A stretch of DNA of 64,000 bases, taken from positions 744,001 through 808,000 of the forward strand of contig NZ_CP069362.1 in NCBI RefSeq assembly GCF_029910535.1, written 5' to 3'. Position numbers and translations under genes: made by a program. Within the stretch, counting starts at the first letter, position 1; every line of letters starts with the position of its first letter. This document shows positions 17,696-27,475 of the stretch, in pieces. The notes under the pieces are model-generated. The model was not told where the DNA came from and searched no databases. It saw only the letters and a list, made by a program, of their open reading frames with translations. This stretch comes from Marinitoga aeolica (GTDB taxonomy: Bacteria; Thermotogota; Thermotogae; Petrotogales; Petrotogaceae).

Positions 17696-20260
17696 ATGAA
17701 AAACAAAATATTAATAATAATTTTTATATTGATAATTTCAATGATAGCATTTTCTCAGGAAGTACTATATAAAAAACAGGTATATGAAGGGCAAAACGTA
17801 AAAATAGCTGTAAATTTTAAATCTGGTCAAACATTTAGTGAGGCAAAATTATTCTTTAAAGTATATGATGAAAGAAAATTCAATATATTAAAACTAAGAG
17901 TTTTCCAAAGTTCTGCAGAAGCTGTCATTCCGGCAGCTCTGCTTACTACAACAAAATATAGCTTTTATATCCAATTAATAGACGATAAAGGAGTAGTTCA
18001 AAGATTTCCAGAAGGTTTTGGTAATTATTATCAATTCGAAGTGTTACCTGATACTTTAAGTCCTAAAATCAAATTTATATCTCCTTTAAATGGACAAAAT
18101 TTCTTTGATAATGAATTAATACCAATTGCTATATTATTGGATGAAAATGAAACAGGCATAGATCCTAATAGTATTGTTTTTAAAATAAACGATAAACCTA
18201 TAGAAAATTTTAACCTCGAAGGGAATTTATTGACATATAAACTCACTAATGCTCCTTTCGGAGAATACAACATATTTGTTAAAGTAGCAGATAAAAAGGG
18301 AAATACTTCTAAACCAGTTGAAATAAAAGTAACAATGAAAGAAAAAGGACCAACATTAGTAGAGTTTACCTTTAATAAAAGTTATGAATTAGCTTCTGAA
18401 TTTAAATTTGAAAGTAAAATTTCAACATCAAATGAACTCGTAGAAAAAAATATTCTGGATTCTTTAGATATGAACTTTTCTCAAAATATCGATTTAGGTG
18501 CAAATCTCAGATTCTGGATATTTAATTTCGGATTCAGAACTACATTTTCTCAGGAAAGCACAGATATAACTCAATTATTTAAAGATTTTACGGGTCAACT
18601 TAATTATGATGTAAAAGATGCTATGAGGCTATTAAATCCAATGAACATGGATGATTATTCCAATTATGAAAAAACCAGAGATATAGATGTAACAAATAAT
18701 TTAAACGCTTATTTGGATTTAGCATTTTTTAAATATCAATTTTTTGATAACCAAATTAATTTCAATCCATTAACTGTAAATAATTATAATGTCAGAGGTC
18801 ATTACGCAAAATTAGATCTTTATCTGGCCAATGCAGAAGTTGCTGTAGGAAATAGTGATGTTGGTGTATTTGAAACATCATATCCTCGTTATTTTGCTGG
18901 TGTTAAACTTGGAACAAATTTATTCGAATTATTGAAGGCTAACATCGATGTTTCTGTAATTTCAGATTATCAAGGAACACAGGATAATAGATATATAAAA
19001 TCACTTTTCAACCTTCCTGATACTGTTACACCAAAACAAAATATCTTAATTGGTGCAAATACGGCATTAAATTTATGGTTAATTAAAGTTAATGCAAATC
19101 TTGGAGTAGATATATATATTGATGATTCTTCAAATATTATAAGTGTTACAGATATGGCATCAAGTATTGCAGATATGGCTGGGGATCCAACAATAAAGGA
19201 TACTGTTGAAAGTTATGTAACTCAAATAGAAGATATATTCCCAAAAACATTTGATTATTTCCCAATATCTAATGGTATATTATCAGCTGTTACAGATAAA
19301 TACCTTTTAGGAACAGCCTTTTCTTTAAATAGTGAAGTACCAATATTAGGTCTAAATTTATATTATTTGAAAGCAGATAAAAATTATAAATCACTTGGTG
19401 TTTCCGCGCCATCAAATGTTATGAAATATGGAGCAAAGTTTAAAAAGAAATTATGGATTCTTGATTTAAAAGGAGAATATGAACTTAAGAAAGATAATAC
19501 ATCTTTAATTGGCCTTGATGAAGTATTGGGAATAGCACTTGGATCTTTAGATACCACAAAATTGATTGATAAAATTAATCCTATAAATGATATACTTGGT
19601 ATTGAAAGCGCTCCCGCTTCATCAACAAAGGATGATCTAAGAAATATTACTGAAAAATATAAATTAAGCGCAGGACTAAAATTGGGTATATTAGGAACAT
19701 TAGGAGGAGAATATTCTGTTGAACATCAAACAAATAATGCTAAATTTTTAATTGATAATAGTTCAACAACAACTATTACACCAGATGATAAAAAAGACAA
19801 AACGATTACTGTATATTCTGCTTCATTAAAGAATTTAGGATTTAAATTAGAGAACTTTTCATTAAAATTATCCTTCGATGCGGGTTTAAAAAATGTAGAA
19901 GATAATATTGATAATAGCAATAATGGTGTTTTATTAACTTACGGCGCAAAAGCAAATATGACATTAGGTCCTATAGGAATAAATGGAGCCTATAAACAAA
20001 AACAGGAAGAAGACACTACTACGGTAGAAATGAGTGGTGGACTAAAAACAAAACTTTTCCAGATTAACTATTCAAACATAAAGAAAAATGATAATAATAC
20101 CAATGATCTATTATCTGATACCAATAAAATAAACACTAAAGTTAATTTCAACATCAGTATTATATCAATGCAAGTAGGTGCTCAATTACAATTACCTGAT
20201 ATATATTCTGAACAAGAAGGAAAGGTTAATGCATACATGAAATTTGCCGTTTCATTTTAA
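17696..20260 (+). CDS. Probable outer-membrane beta-barrel with N-terminal Ig-like domain
   Basis: An 854-residue protein with a signal peptide (MKNKILIIIFILIISMIAFS). Residues ~25-215 look like two beta-sandwich modules, the second with the Ig-like ending YNIFVKVADKKGNTSK. The rest is rich in alternating amphipathic strands with aromatic girdles, and the chain ends KFAVSF; a terminal Phe is characteristic of outer-membrane barrels. It is 14 bp after the Ig-repeat gene with its own GGGGGG ribosome site, so the pair is one operon ending at the 20274 terminator. I do not recognise a named family; a toga porin or a partner of the Ig-repeat scaffold is plausible. Confidence 0.62.
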   Translation: MKNKILIIIFILIISMIAFSQEVLYKKQVYEGQNVKIAVNFKSGQTFSEAKLFFKVYDERKFNILKLRVFQSSAEAVIPAALLTTTKYSFYIQLIDDKGVVQRFPEGFGNYYQFEVLPDTLSPKIKFISPLNGQNFFDNELIPIAILLDENETGIDPNSIVFKINDKPIENFNLEGNLLTYKLTNAPFGEYNIFVKVADKKGNTSKPVEIKVTMKEKGPTLVEFTFNKSYELASEFKFESKISTSNELVEKNILDSLDMNFSQNIDLGANLRFWIFNFGFRTTFSQESTDITQLFKDFTGQLNYDVKDAMRLLNPMNMDDYSNYEKTRDIDVTNNLNAYLDLAFFKYQFFDNQINFNPLTVNNYNVRGHYAKLDLYLANAEVAVGNSDVGVFETSYPRYFAGVKLGTNLFELLKANIDVSVISDYQGTQDNRYIKSLFNLPDTVTPKQNILIGANTALNLWLIKVNANLGVDIYIDDSSNIISVTDMASSIADMAGDPTIKDTVESYVTQIEDIFPKTFDYFPISNGILSAVTDKYLLGTAFSLNSEVPILGLNLYYLKADKNYKSLGVSAPSNVMKYGAKFKKKLWILDLKGEYELKKDNTSLIGLDEVLGIALGSLDTTKLIDKINPINDILGIESAPASSTKDDLRNITEKYKLSAGLKLGILGTLGGEYSVEHQTNNAKFLIDNSSTTTITPDDKKDKTITVYSASLKNLGFKLENFSLKLSFDAGLKNVEDNIDNSNNGVLLTYGAKANMTLGPIGINGAYKQKQEEDTTTVEMSGGLKTKLFQINYSNIKKNDNNTNDLLSDTNKINTKVNFNISIISMQVGAQLQLPDIYSEQEGKVNAYMKFAVSF

Positions 20261-20273
20261 ATAATATTATTTT

Positions 20274-20304
20274 CCCCATTGATTAAATTCAATGGGGATT
20301 TTTA
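20274..20304 (+). terminator. Terminator after barrel gene
   Basis: Stem CCCCATTGA / TCAATGGGG (loop TTAAAT) followed by ATTTTTATT. Confidence 0.85.
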
Positions 20305-20328
20305 TTATTAGTTTTTTCTATAAAAATA

Positions 20329-20337
20329 TGATATAAT
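20329..20337 (+). promoter_or_regulatory. Extended -10 promoter for lipoprotein operon
   Basis: TGATATAAT (TGn plus TATAAT at 20332-20337), about 50 bp before ATG 20390. No clear -35 is seen, which is common for extended -10 promoters. Confidence 0.6.
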
Positions 20338-20389
20338 TACATTATTAATATGAAATTAATTATATATAAATTAACTAAGGGGTGATCTT

Positions 20390-23300
20390 ATGAAAAAAGC
20401 GATTATTATTGGTATTGCTATTTTATTATTATTATCATTGTCATCGTGTGTAAAAAGTATAAAAGTAAAAACAAAACCAAAGATAGGGGTTCCAGTTGCA
20501 GCTACAACAGTAGCTTTAAATAATTTTGTTAATATTGAAGATAGTATAAAAAGTGCATTACCTGATGCAAAAGTTGAAAGTGTAAATGGTATTCAAACAA
20601 TTAAATATGCAACAGGATTAAATTTGGATTTAAGTCAATCATTTGAAAAAATTGATGCTTTTAGTACTTCGGTAAGTCAAAATATTTCTGTCCCAGATAT
20701 AGGAAATATTGATCCTGTTACAGTAGACGTTCCAAATATTAATGATATTCCAGCAATTACAGTAGATGTTCCTTCATTTGATTTTAATCCGCAAAATATT
20801 ACAGTAAATGTCCCTCAGATTGATCCTGCTCCTGTTTCTCCTAATATTACAATAGGGGAATTAGATGTTGCTTCAGCTGGAGTAGATTTACCAGCAGTTG
20901 ATCTTTCTATACCTGTTGCTGGAGATACTGGTGATGGTTCAATAACTTCTACGACATTAAACGCTAATGATTCATTTTCAACTCTCACATTTTCAACAGG
21001 TTCTTTAACTTTAGATGTTGTAAATAATGATGATACAGCTACAGTAAAAGTGGATGGAATTATTGAAAATGCTAATAATGGCAATTTAGTAAGTAATGTT
21101 TTAACTCTTAATCCTAATTCAACTGGGACTTTAACTTTTGATCTAACAAATAAAAGCATTTCTGATGGGGCTACTATAACTTTGAGAGCCACTATAACAA
21201 ATACATCCTCAACAAGGATAGGGACTTATTCATTACAGGCTAACAATTTGCAATTCTCAAATGGAACAAAAATTAAAGCAGCTGAAGGGATTACATTTAA
21301 TACATCAAAAAGTATAACTGAAACTATAGATCCAAATATGGGAAGTACGGAGTTTTCGACAGTTACAATTGATGGAACTTTTAACGTAAATATACAATTA
21401 CCATCAGAATGGACAAATGTAAAAACAGAATTTGAAGCTACAGTCACATATAATTTTGGAAGTGAAAATATTGTTCTCGTTAATGATACTTTTAATTCTT
21501 CTAAAGATTTAACTTTTAATGGAAAAGAATTACCACCAAATGGAAGTTTTGAATTTACAATAGACTCAACATTTACAAATAATGATGGGTCTAAAGCAAA
21601 TATAGATTTTACAAAATCCCCAACAATAACAGTTACACCAGATATAAAAATTATGAAAATAGATGGTGTGGGTATAAATAATACACAAAATATGAATCTA
21701 CCTGATAACATAAAACATGTAATTTTAAGTGGTGGAAAGATTTCAATTGATATTACAGATACTAATGTTAGTTCTATAGTTGCTAATTTCACATATTTTG
21801 ATGGAACAGAAGATAAAACAAAAGAATTTGCAGTTGAGAATAATAAAGCAGTTTTAGATATGGATGGTATTAAATTAACAGGTGAAAATACAAAAGATGC
21901 AACAATTATGGTAAAAAATATATCATTAGATTTTGGAAATAATGGTTTAAGTAATTCTGAGTTAAGTGCAAATGTAGTTTTAGACGAGCCAAGTATAAAA
22001 GAGGTTAAATTAAGTCTTACAACTAAACAAAAAATAGACATTCCTGATGAGATAGAAGAAGTTAAATTTATGTCAGGTAGTTTAACTTCAGGTTTAAGTA
22101 ATGGAAGTATTTCAAGTGTTGCAGGTAATTTAGAAACAGGATACGAAGATATATCATTAACTACAGATAATGGAACTTTAACTGTAAATTTGGCTAATAA
22201 ATTATTATCAGGAACAAAAGATGCAACATTAAATATCAGTGAAATGCTGATAGATTTTTCATCTAATCCATTGAGTTTTGGAAATCAATTATCTGTTTCA
22301 TCTTCTTTAAATGATTTAAAAATATCAGAGGCTACTATAACTACAAATTTAAGTCAATCAATAAATATTCCAAATACTATAAAAAAAGTTATTTTTGGTT
22401 CTGGAAGTATAGAAGTTAATGTTGACAATGTTCAATTCACAAGTTTTGATGGCACATTAACCTATGAATCTACAGATACATCATTTGCAGTTTCTCCAGA
22501 AGGTAGCGCTGTTATAGATTTAACAAATCTTCAATTAGGTTTTCCTTCTGCAGAAGTAACCATAGATAAAATAGGATTAAAATCTACAAATGGAATAAGT
22601 TTAGGAAGTTCTTTAAATGCAAATATAAACTTAGTTAATCCAAAGATAAAATATGCAGAAATATCTCCAGATAGCGATTTAAAGGTAACAAATTCTCAAG
22701 TAGTCGAATTTCCACCAGAAGCAAAAGACTTTTTAAATTCTGTTACTTTTACAGGGACATCTAATATAAGAATTGAATGGAATAATGAATTACCTGTCGT
22801 AGTAAATGTTAATTTAAGTGTTCCAGAATTAACTATCAATGAATCTTTCCCAATGAGTGGAGAAAATTATCATGAAGTCGCCTTAGCAAATAAAACAATT
22901 GACTTAGATACTCCAATGCACTTTGATTTTGAGGCATCTCCAGCAAATTATGATGATACGAATAACATTCTAAAAATAGATATATCAGATCCTAATAATT
23001 ATCTTTCATTAGGTAGTGAATACACGTTGGCAGCAACAATTTCTCTTGATTATGAATTAGATGCATCAATAAAACCATTTAGTCAGGAGATTATACCTCA
23101 AAGCGACCCGTTAAATTTTGAAATACCTATTTCAGATGATACTACATTAACATTAAATGATATAGAAATTAATGGTTTTATTGCTAAAATAGTCGGAACA
23201 ATACCTTCAGGATTAGTTAACTCAAATAATAAAATAACATTATATGCAACATACACTATGAATAATACAGAAAAATCCACAAATGTAGAAATACTTCTTG

Positions 23301-23905
23301 ACAATGAACATATTGAAAAAGATATATCAGAATTTTTGAAAGAAATTTTAAAAGGTAAAGATGTATATATGTCAATGAAATCAAATAATATAACAGCATC
23401 ATTAAACGACTTAAGTAATTTTATATTTGACTTTAAAATTGATTTGACCATACCTCTCAGCTTTGATCTTACAAAAAATGAAAATCTAAATATTATGAAC
23501 ATTAAAGGTGAAGCGGATATATTAGGCAGGGAACCTGGTTCAAATGAAACAGATTTACCTATTGATTTAGTTATAGGTGAAGAGGGTAAATTGATTTTAC
23601 ATCTGAATTATAATAACACAAGCGGTTTAAAACCAGGATTAAAAATTACAGGAAGAAATTCATCTAATCCAACATTATATGAAAGAGATATAATCCTTCA
23701 AGATGGAAAACATGATGTAAATATAATATTTGATAAATCTGATATAGACAAAATAATGAATAATAATCCATATTATCTTGATTTTGATGCATATATTCCT
23801 GCAAATACAAATCAATCGTTTAGAACAAATGGTCAAATAAGTATAAATGCATGGGTTGAAGTAGTAACAGATGTGAATGTAGATCTTTTAGGGAGAGGTG
23901 AATAA
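20390..23905 (+). CDS. Large repeat-containing lipoprotein
   Basis: A 1171-residue lipoprotein. The signal MKKAIIIGIAILLLLSLSSC ends in a lipobox with the lipidated Cys at residue 20. Residues ~95-175 are Pro/Val-rich with short NITVNVPQIDP-like repeats. The middle (~230-780) repeats a beta module of 110-120 residues with the marks IPDxIxxVxFxSGSL, then a strand-rich part and an L-D-F-G/S-N element; copies start near residues 430, 555 and 660. No catalytic motif or named domain is recognised. It is followed after 2 bp by an outer-membrane-like protein. A structural envelope role is inferred from export, size and repeats. Confidence 0.68.
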   Translation: MKKAIIIGIAILLLLSLSSCVKSIKVKTKPKIGVPVAATTVALNNFVNIEDSIKSALPDAKVESVNGIQTIKYATGLNLDLSQSFEKIDAFSTSVSQNISVPDIGNIDPVTVDVPNINDIPAITVDVPSFDFNPQNITVNVPQIDPAPVSPNITIGELDVASAGVDLPAVDLSIPVAGDTGDGSITSTTLNANDSFSTLTFSTGSLTLDVVNNDDTATVKVDGIIENANNGNLVSNVLTLNPNSTGTLTFDLTNKSISDGATITLRATITNTSSTRIGTYSLQANNLQFSNGTKIKAAEGITFNTSKSITETIDPNMGSTEFSTVTIDGTFNVNIQLPSEWTNVKTEFEATVTYNFGSENIVLVNDTFNSSKDLTFNGKELPPNGSFEFTIDSTFTNNDGSKANIDFTKSPTITVTPDIKIMKIDGVGINNTQNMNLPDNIKHVILSGGKISIDITDTNVSSIVANFTYFDGTEDKTKEFAVENNKAVLDMDGIKLTGENTKDATIMVKNISLDFGNNGLSNSELSANVVLDEPSIKEVKLSLTTKQKIDIPDEIEEVKFMSGSLTSGLSNGSISSVAGNLETGYEDISLTTDNGTLTVNLANKLLSGTKDATLNISEMLIDFSSNPLSFGNQLSVSSSLNDLKISEATITTNLSQSINIPNTIKKVIFGSGSIEVNVDNVQFTSFDGTLTYESTDTSFAVSPEGSAVIDLTNLQLGFPSAEVTIDKIGLKSTNGISLGSSLNANINLVNPKIKYAEISPDSDLKVTNSQVVEFPPEAKDFLNSVTFTGTSNIRIEWNNELPVVVNVNLSVPELTINESFPMSGENYHEVALANKTIDLDTPMHFDFEASPANYDDTNNILKIDISDPNNYLSLGSEYTLAATISLDYELDASIKPFSQEIIPQSDPLNFEIPISDDTTLTLNDIEINGFIAKIVGTIPSGLVNSNNKITLYATYTMNNTEKSTNVEILLDNEHIEKDISEFLKEILKGKDVYMSMKSNNITASLNDLSNFIFDFKIDLTIPLSFDLTKNENLNIMNIKGEADILGREPGSNETDLPIDLVIGEEGKLILHLNYNNTSGLKPGLKITGRNSSNPTLYERDIILQDGKHDVNIIFDKSDIDKIMNNNPYYLDFDAYIPANTNQSFRTNGQISINAWVEVVTDVNVDLLGRGE

Positions 23906-23907
23906 TT

Positions 23908-25149
23908 ATGAAAAAAATAATTATATCTATGTTAATTCTTTTATCCATTATTTCATTTGCAAATCCTAATGTTAATAAACCATGGAATTATTCATTTAAT
24001 CCAGCTTTAATGGATTACGGAACAAGAAATTTTATTGATATAGGCGGGGATGTTAATTTAGTTTTTATTCAACCATTTATGAATTTTGGTGATCTATTTA
24101 AAGAAAGTGTAGAAATAGATTTCAATAAAATATATGATAATTTAGATGGTAATAACTTAAAAATGCTCTTAAATGCAGATATTATGGCATATGGTAAATT
24201 ACATATATGGTTTGCAACTTTTGCACAAACAGCCGAAATAAAAACGAATACTAAAATAGAGTTGCCTAATGATTTAATCAAATTAATATCATATGGTAAT
24301 ATAAATAATGGTCTAATAGAAAATTTAGAAGGTGAAGGAGTAATAAATTCTAACATTATCTTTGAGAGTAGTAGCTATATTTCATTACAAGGAAAAAACT
24401 CAATTTTTGGATTAGCTTTTACAAATTTTTATCCTATAAGTTTATTAAGAAGTACAATAAGTTTTAAAAATACAAACGATATGGAAAATGCAAAAATGAA
24501 TATAGGTTATGAAATAAAAGGTCATATGTATAGTTCTTTAAAATCTTTAGAATCATTAATATCTGACGAGTATTACGGTGTTCCAATAGAAGAAGATATA
24601 TTAAATACTTTAAAAGATAGCGCTGGAATAAAAGTTAATTTAGGTTATATAAATAAAAATGGCAAATGGGGATTATCATTAAATGATATAGTACTAAAAC
24701 AAGCTGATGTTAAATATGATTACACATTAACTGCAACGGGATCTATAGTAGTTGATAATATGAATGTTACTACAGACAATGGAACACCTGTTATAGAGAA
24801 ATCTGATGAATTAATAAGTAGAACATATCCTGAAGCATCAGTAGATTTGCCAATGAATATTACTTTCTTTAAAACGTTTAATATATTATTTAATCCCACA
24901 CCTCATATTCAATATTTCTTTGGAAAGGGATTATCCTGGGGTGTAAATTTTGACGGAAATCTATTATTTATTCCATTCTGGTTGGATTTAAGTAATAAAA
25001 TTGATTATTGGTCATTAAATACAGGTTTTGGTTTGAATTTACATATTGTGGATATAAATGTTTCAGCTGAAAGTAATTCCATAGATTTTGGAGATGTCTT
25101 TAAATTTAACAATTTCTCATTTAAAATTAATTTTGCAGCTGGAATTTAA
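23908..25149 (+). CDS. Exported outer-membrane-like protein
   Basis: A 413-residue protein with a signal peptide (MKKIIISMLILLSIISFANP). The mature start WNYSFNPALMDYG has the FNPALM signature seen in several outer-membrane transport-type barrels, and the rest is strand-rich with repeated aromatic-glycine patterns, ending KINFAAGI. It lies 2 bp after the lipoprotein gene with GGGAGAGGTG as ribosome site, so the two are cotranscribed and probably work together at the outer envelope. No enzymatic motif is seen and the family is not identified. Confidence 0.62.
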   Translation: MKKIIISMLILLSIISFANPNVNKPWNYSFNPALMDYGTRNFIDIGGDVNLVFIQPFMNFGDLFKESVEIDFNKIYDNLDGNNLKMLLNADIMAYGKLHIWFATFAQTAEIKTNTKIELPNDLIKLISYGNINNGLIENLEGEGVINSNIIFESSSYISLQGKNSIFGLAFTNFYPISLLRSTISFKNTNDMENAKMNIGYEIKGHMYSSLKSLESLISDEYYGVPIEEDILNTLKDSAGIKVNLGYINKNGKWGLSLNDIVLKQADVKYDYTLTATGSIVVDNMNVTTDNGTPVIEKSDELISRTYPEASVDLPMNITFFKTFNILFNPTPHIQYFFGKGLSWGVNFDGNLLFIPFWLDLSNKIDYWSLNTGFGLNLHIVDINVSAESNSIDFGDVFKFNNFSFKINFAAGI

Positions 25150-25152
25150 ACG

Positions 25153-25183
25153 ACAAATCCGCCTCAAAGGCGGATTTGTTTTA
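25153..25183. terminator. Bidirectional terminator overlapping the Nudix gene end
   Basis: Stem ACAAATCCGCC / GGCGGATTTGT (11 bp, loop TCAAA) with T runs on both sides. The Nudix stop codon (25164-25166) lies at the loop, so one stem arm encodes its last residues (Q-I-R-L). Confidence 0.88.
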
Positions 25184-25790
25184 TAAAATCATATATAATT
25201 CTTGCGGTTAATCCCCAAATAATTTTATTTTCATATATATAAAAATAAGTTTTGTAATATCCTTTTCTCCAATTATAATTTTTCCCATTAGGAATTAAAT
25301 GATATGGATAATTTTCAGGTATTTCCATCTTTACATTTACTTTATATTTTAAAGGTTCATTATTTATGAAAAATGATAAAGGAACAGTGAAAATACTTTC
25401 AACTTCGTCCTTATTTATACTAACTTTTTTAAAATCAAAGTCATTAATATATATTAAAAAAGGATAAATCACAAAATTAAATGGGGTAGGAAAATAATCT
25501 AATTCTGCAATCTTTTCCACAACTTTATATTCAATGCCAACTTCCTCATTTAATTCTCTCAATCCTGCTAAGTAATGATTTTCACCATCTTCAATTGCTC
25601 CACCAGGAAAACTAACTTCTCCTGGTTGACTTAAATTTTGAGATCTTATTTCAAATAAAATATGTATATCATTATTTATTTTTACTAATGGAACAACAAC
25701 AGAAAACTCTTTATAATCAGAAACAAGACGAGAGGTTTTATTAAAAAAATTTTTTTTAATAAATTCTATATTCACATTATCACCTATCAT
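25164..25790 (-). CDS. Nudix hydrolase, CoA pyrophosphatase type
   Basis: A 208-residue protein. The Nudix box matches GX5EX7REUXEEXGU: G-AIEDG-E, then RELNEEVGI. Just before it, IRSQNLSQPGEVSFPGG fits the extra signature of CoA/acyl-CoA diphosphatases (NudL-like), which cleave CoA to 3',5'-ADP and phosphopantetheine. Metal-binding Glu residues in the box are intact. It is probably cytoplasmic housekeeping of CoA or oxidised CoA. The gene is alone between convergent envelope genes and gdhA. Substrate choice is inferred from the CoA motif. Confidence 0.82.
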   Translation of the reverse strand: MIGDNVNIEFIKKNFFNKTSRLVSDYKEFSVVVPLVKINNDIHILFEIRSQNLSQPGEVSFPGGAIEDGENHYLAGLRELNEEVGIEYKVVEKIAELDYFPTPFNFVIYPFLIYINDFDFKKVSINKDEVESIFTVPLSFFINNEPLKYKVNVKMEIPENYPYHLIPNGKNYNWRKGYYKTYFYIYENKIIWGLTARIIYDFIKQIRL

Positions 25791-25823
25791 ATAAAATTTC
25801 TATAATTATTATAACATAAAATA

Positions 25824-25849
25824 AAGGGTAGGACTTATGCCCTACCCTT
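25824..25849 (-). terminator. gdhA terminator
   Basis: Stem AAGGGTAGG / CCTACCCTT, followed on the minus strand by TTATTTTAT. Confidence 0.8.
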
Positions 25850-25867
25850 ATTAATTAAAAGTTATGA

Positions 25868-27145
25868 TCATGGATAAATTCCTCTTAATTTTGTAGCTGT
25901 AGCAACTCTTTCGATAGCGATTATATAAGCAGCTGATCTCATATCTGTGTTATATTTTTCCATTGTTCTAATTGTTGACCAGAATGCATCTTTCATTTTT
26001 CTGTGTAATGCGTTTCTAACATCTTCTAATTCCCAGAAGTAATATTGTAATCCTTGTACCCATTCAAAGTATGATACAGTAACTCCACCTGAATTTGCAA
26101 GGAAATCTGGAACTATCAAAATGCCTTTTTCATTTAAAATTTCGTCTGCTTCAGGAGTAATAGGCCCGTTAGCTCCTTCAACGATTAATTTAGCCCTTAC
26201 ATCTTTTGCATTTTTTTCTGTAATAACATTTTCAATAGCTGCAGGAATTAAGATATCAACATCTAAAGTTAATAATTCATCATTTGTAATGTGTTTGAAG
26301 TTACCATCTTTGTAATCAATTAATCTTGCCTTTCTTGCTGAAATGTAATCCATAATATCTCTAATTTCATCTGGTGTAAATCCATCTTCCTTATAAACAC
26401 CTGTTGAACTATCACTAAATGCTACAACTTTCATTCCTAATTCTTCTGCTGTTAATAATGCAGCATAAGAACCAACATTACCAAAACCGTGAATAGCAAC
26501 TGTTAACTGATTATTTGGTTTATTAATCTTTCCTTTATCTCTTAAATAGTTTGTTGCTTCTTCAACACAAACTCTAACTCCTCTACCTGTTGCTTCAGTT
26601 CTTCCTTTAGAACCTCCAATATCTAATGGTTTTCCAGTTACTATACCGAGAACTGAGTGTCCAACATTCATTGAATATGTATCCATGTACCATGCCATTA
26701 TTTGTGGATTTGTATTTACATCTGGTGCAGGAATATCTCTGTCTTCACCTATAATAACTTGAATTTCAGAGAAAAATCTTCTTGATAATCTTTCTAATTC
26801 TCCATCTGATAATTCTTTAGGATCTACAGTAACTCCACCTTTACCTCCACCATATGGGATATCAGCAACTGCAGATTTCCATGTCATCCAGAAAGCTAAT
26901 GCTCTAACTTCATCAAGTGTAACATTTGGATGGTATCTGATTCCACCCTTAGCAGGTCCTCTAGCAATATTATGTTGAACTCTGTGTCCTGTAAATACTC
27001 TAATTGATCCATCATCCATTTTTACTGGAAAATTAACTGTTAATTCTCTTTTTGGCTTTGATAATACAGCCTGTAAATTTGGGTCTAAATCCATTACTTT
27101 ACATGCTTTGTCAAATTGTCTCAATGCATTTTCGAATAAGCTCAT
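25868..27145 (-). CDS. gdhA: Glutamate dehydrogenase
   Basis: A 425-residue Glu/Leu/Phe/Val dehydrogenase of the hexameric type. GPAKGGIRYHP and the catalytic-lysine segment DIPYGGGKGGV lie in the N-terminal substrate domain. AIHGFGNVGSYAA marks the Rossmann NAD(P) domain, and VEGANGPITPEAD with NSGGVTVSYFEW are near the C-terminus. It links glutamate to 2-oxoglutarate and ammonia, central to amino-acid fermentation. The AGGAGG ribosome site is well placed before ATG 27145. It is monocistronic, with its own terminator and a long AT-rich upstream gap shared with ackA. Confidence 0.94.
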   Translation of the reverse strand: MSLFENALRQFDKACKVMDLDPNLQAVLSKPKRELTVNFPVKMDDGSIRVFTGHRVQHNIARGPAKGGIRYHPNVTLDEVRALAFWMTWKSAVADIPYGGGKGGVTVDPKELSDGELERLSRRFFSEIQVIIGEDRDIPAPDVNTNPQIMAWYMDTYSMNVGHSVLGIVTGKPLDIGGSKGRTEATGRGVRVCVEEATNYLRDKGKINKPNNQLTVAIHGFGNVGSYAALLTAEELGMKVVAFSDSSTGVYKEDGFTPDEIRDIMDYISARKARLIDYKDGNFKHITNDELLTLDVDILIPAAIENVITEKNAKDVRAKLIVEGANGPITPEADEILNEKGILIVPDFLANSGGVTVSYFEWVQGLQYYFWELEDVRNALHRKMKDAFWSTIRTMEKYNTDMRSAAYIIAIERVATATKLRGIYP

Positions 27146-27475
27146 ATCAGCACCCTCCTCAAATAAAATAGCTTCATTTTAATTTTAAAATTTTTTACCA
27201 AATAAAACAACCTTGGTATCGGTAACTTCTGGGCATATATTAGTATTTATTTTAGATTAAGCATAAAAATCTCTCTGGATTATATAATATGAAAAATTTT
27301 TCACGAAAATTTTTTCTTATCATCAGTGATTTTTTTAACTTAAAATTTCATAAAAATTGAAGAAAATATCAAATTATTGATTTTGAATTAATATAAACAA
27401 AAATAACTTGTTTTGTAATTTAAAAATTTATTTGATATAATGAAAGTGACAAAAATTCCAAAAGGAGGAATAAAA
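27146..27475. promoter_or_regulatory. gdhA-ackA divergent gap with ackA promoter
   Basis: For ackA a clear promoter is present: TTGTAA at 27413-27418, 17-bp spacer, TATAAT at 27436-27441, then AAGGAGG before ATG 27476. For gdhA no equally good promoter is seen; a minus-strand TATAAT-like run lies near 27280-27290. An imperfect inverted repeat (TTACC ... GGTAA, with ACCAA ... TTGGT inside) lies at about 27196-27227. It would fall in the gdhA leader and could be regulatory; this is weak. No ORF or riboswitch is recognised here. Confidence 0.6.

Noticed and set aside
21226-22041. 271-codon minus-strand ORF inside the lipoprotein gene
   Set aside because: It is long, but its composition (F/S/I-rich) and position fully within a coherent exported protein mark it as an antisense shadow.
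27196-27227. Inverted repeat TTACC ... GGTAA upstream of gdhA
   Set aside because: Arms are short and interrupted; it may be chance in AT-rich DNA. Mentioned in the gap entry but not scored.
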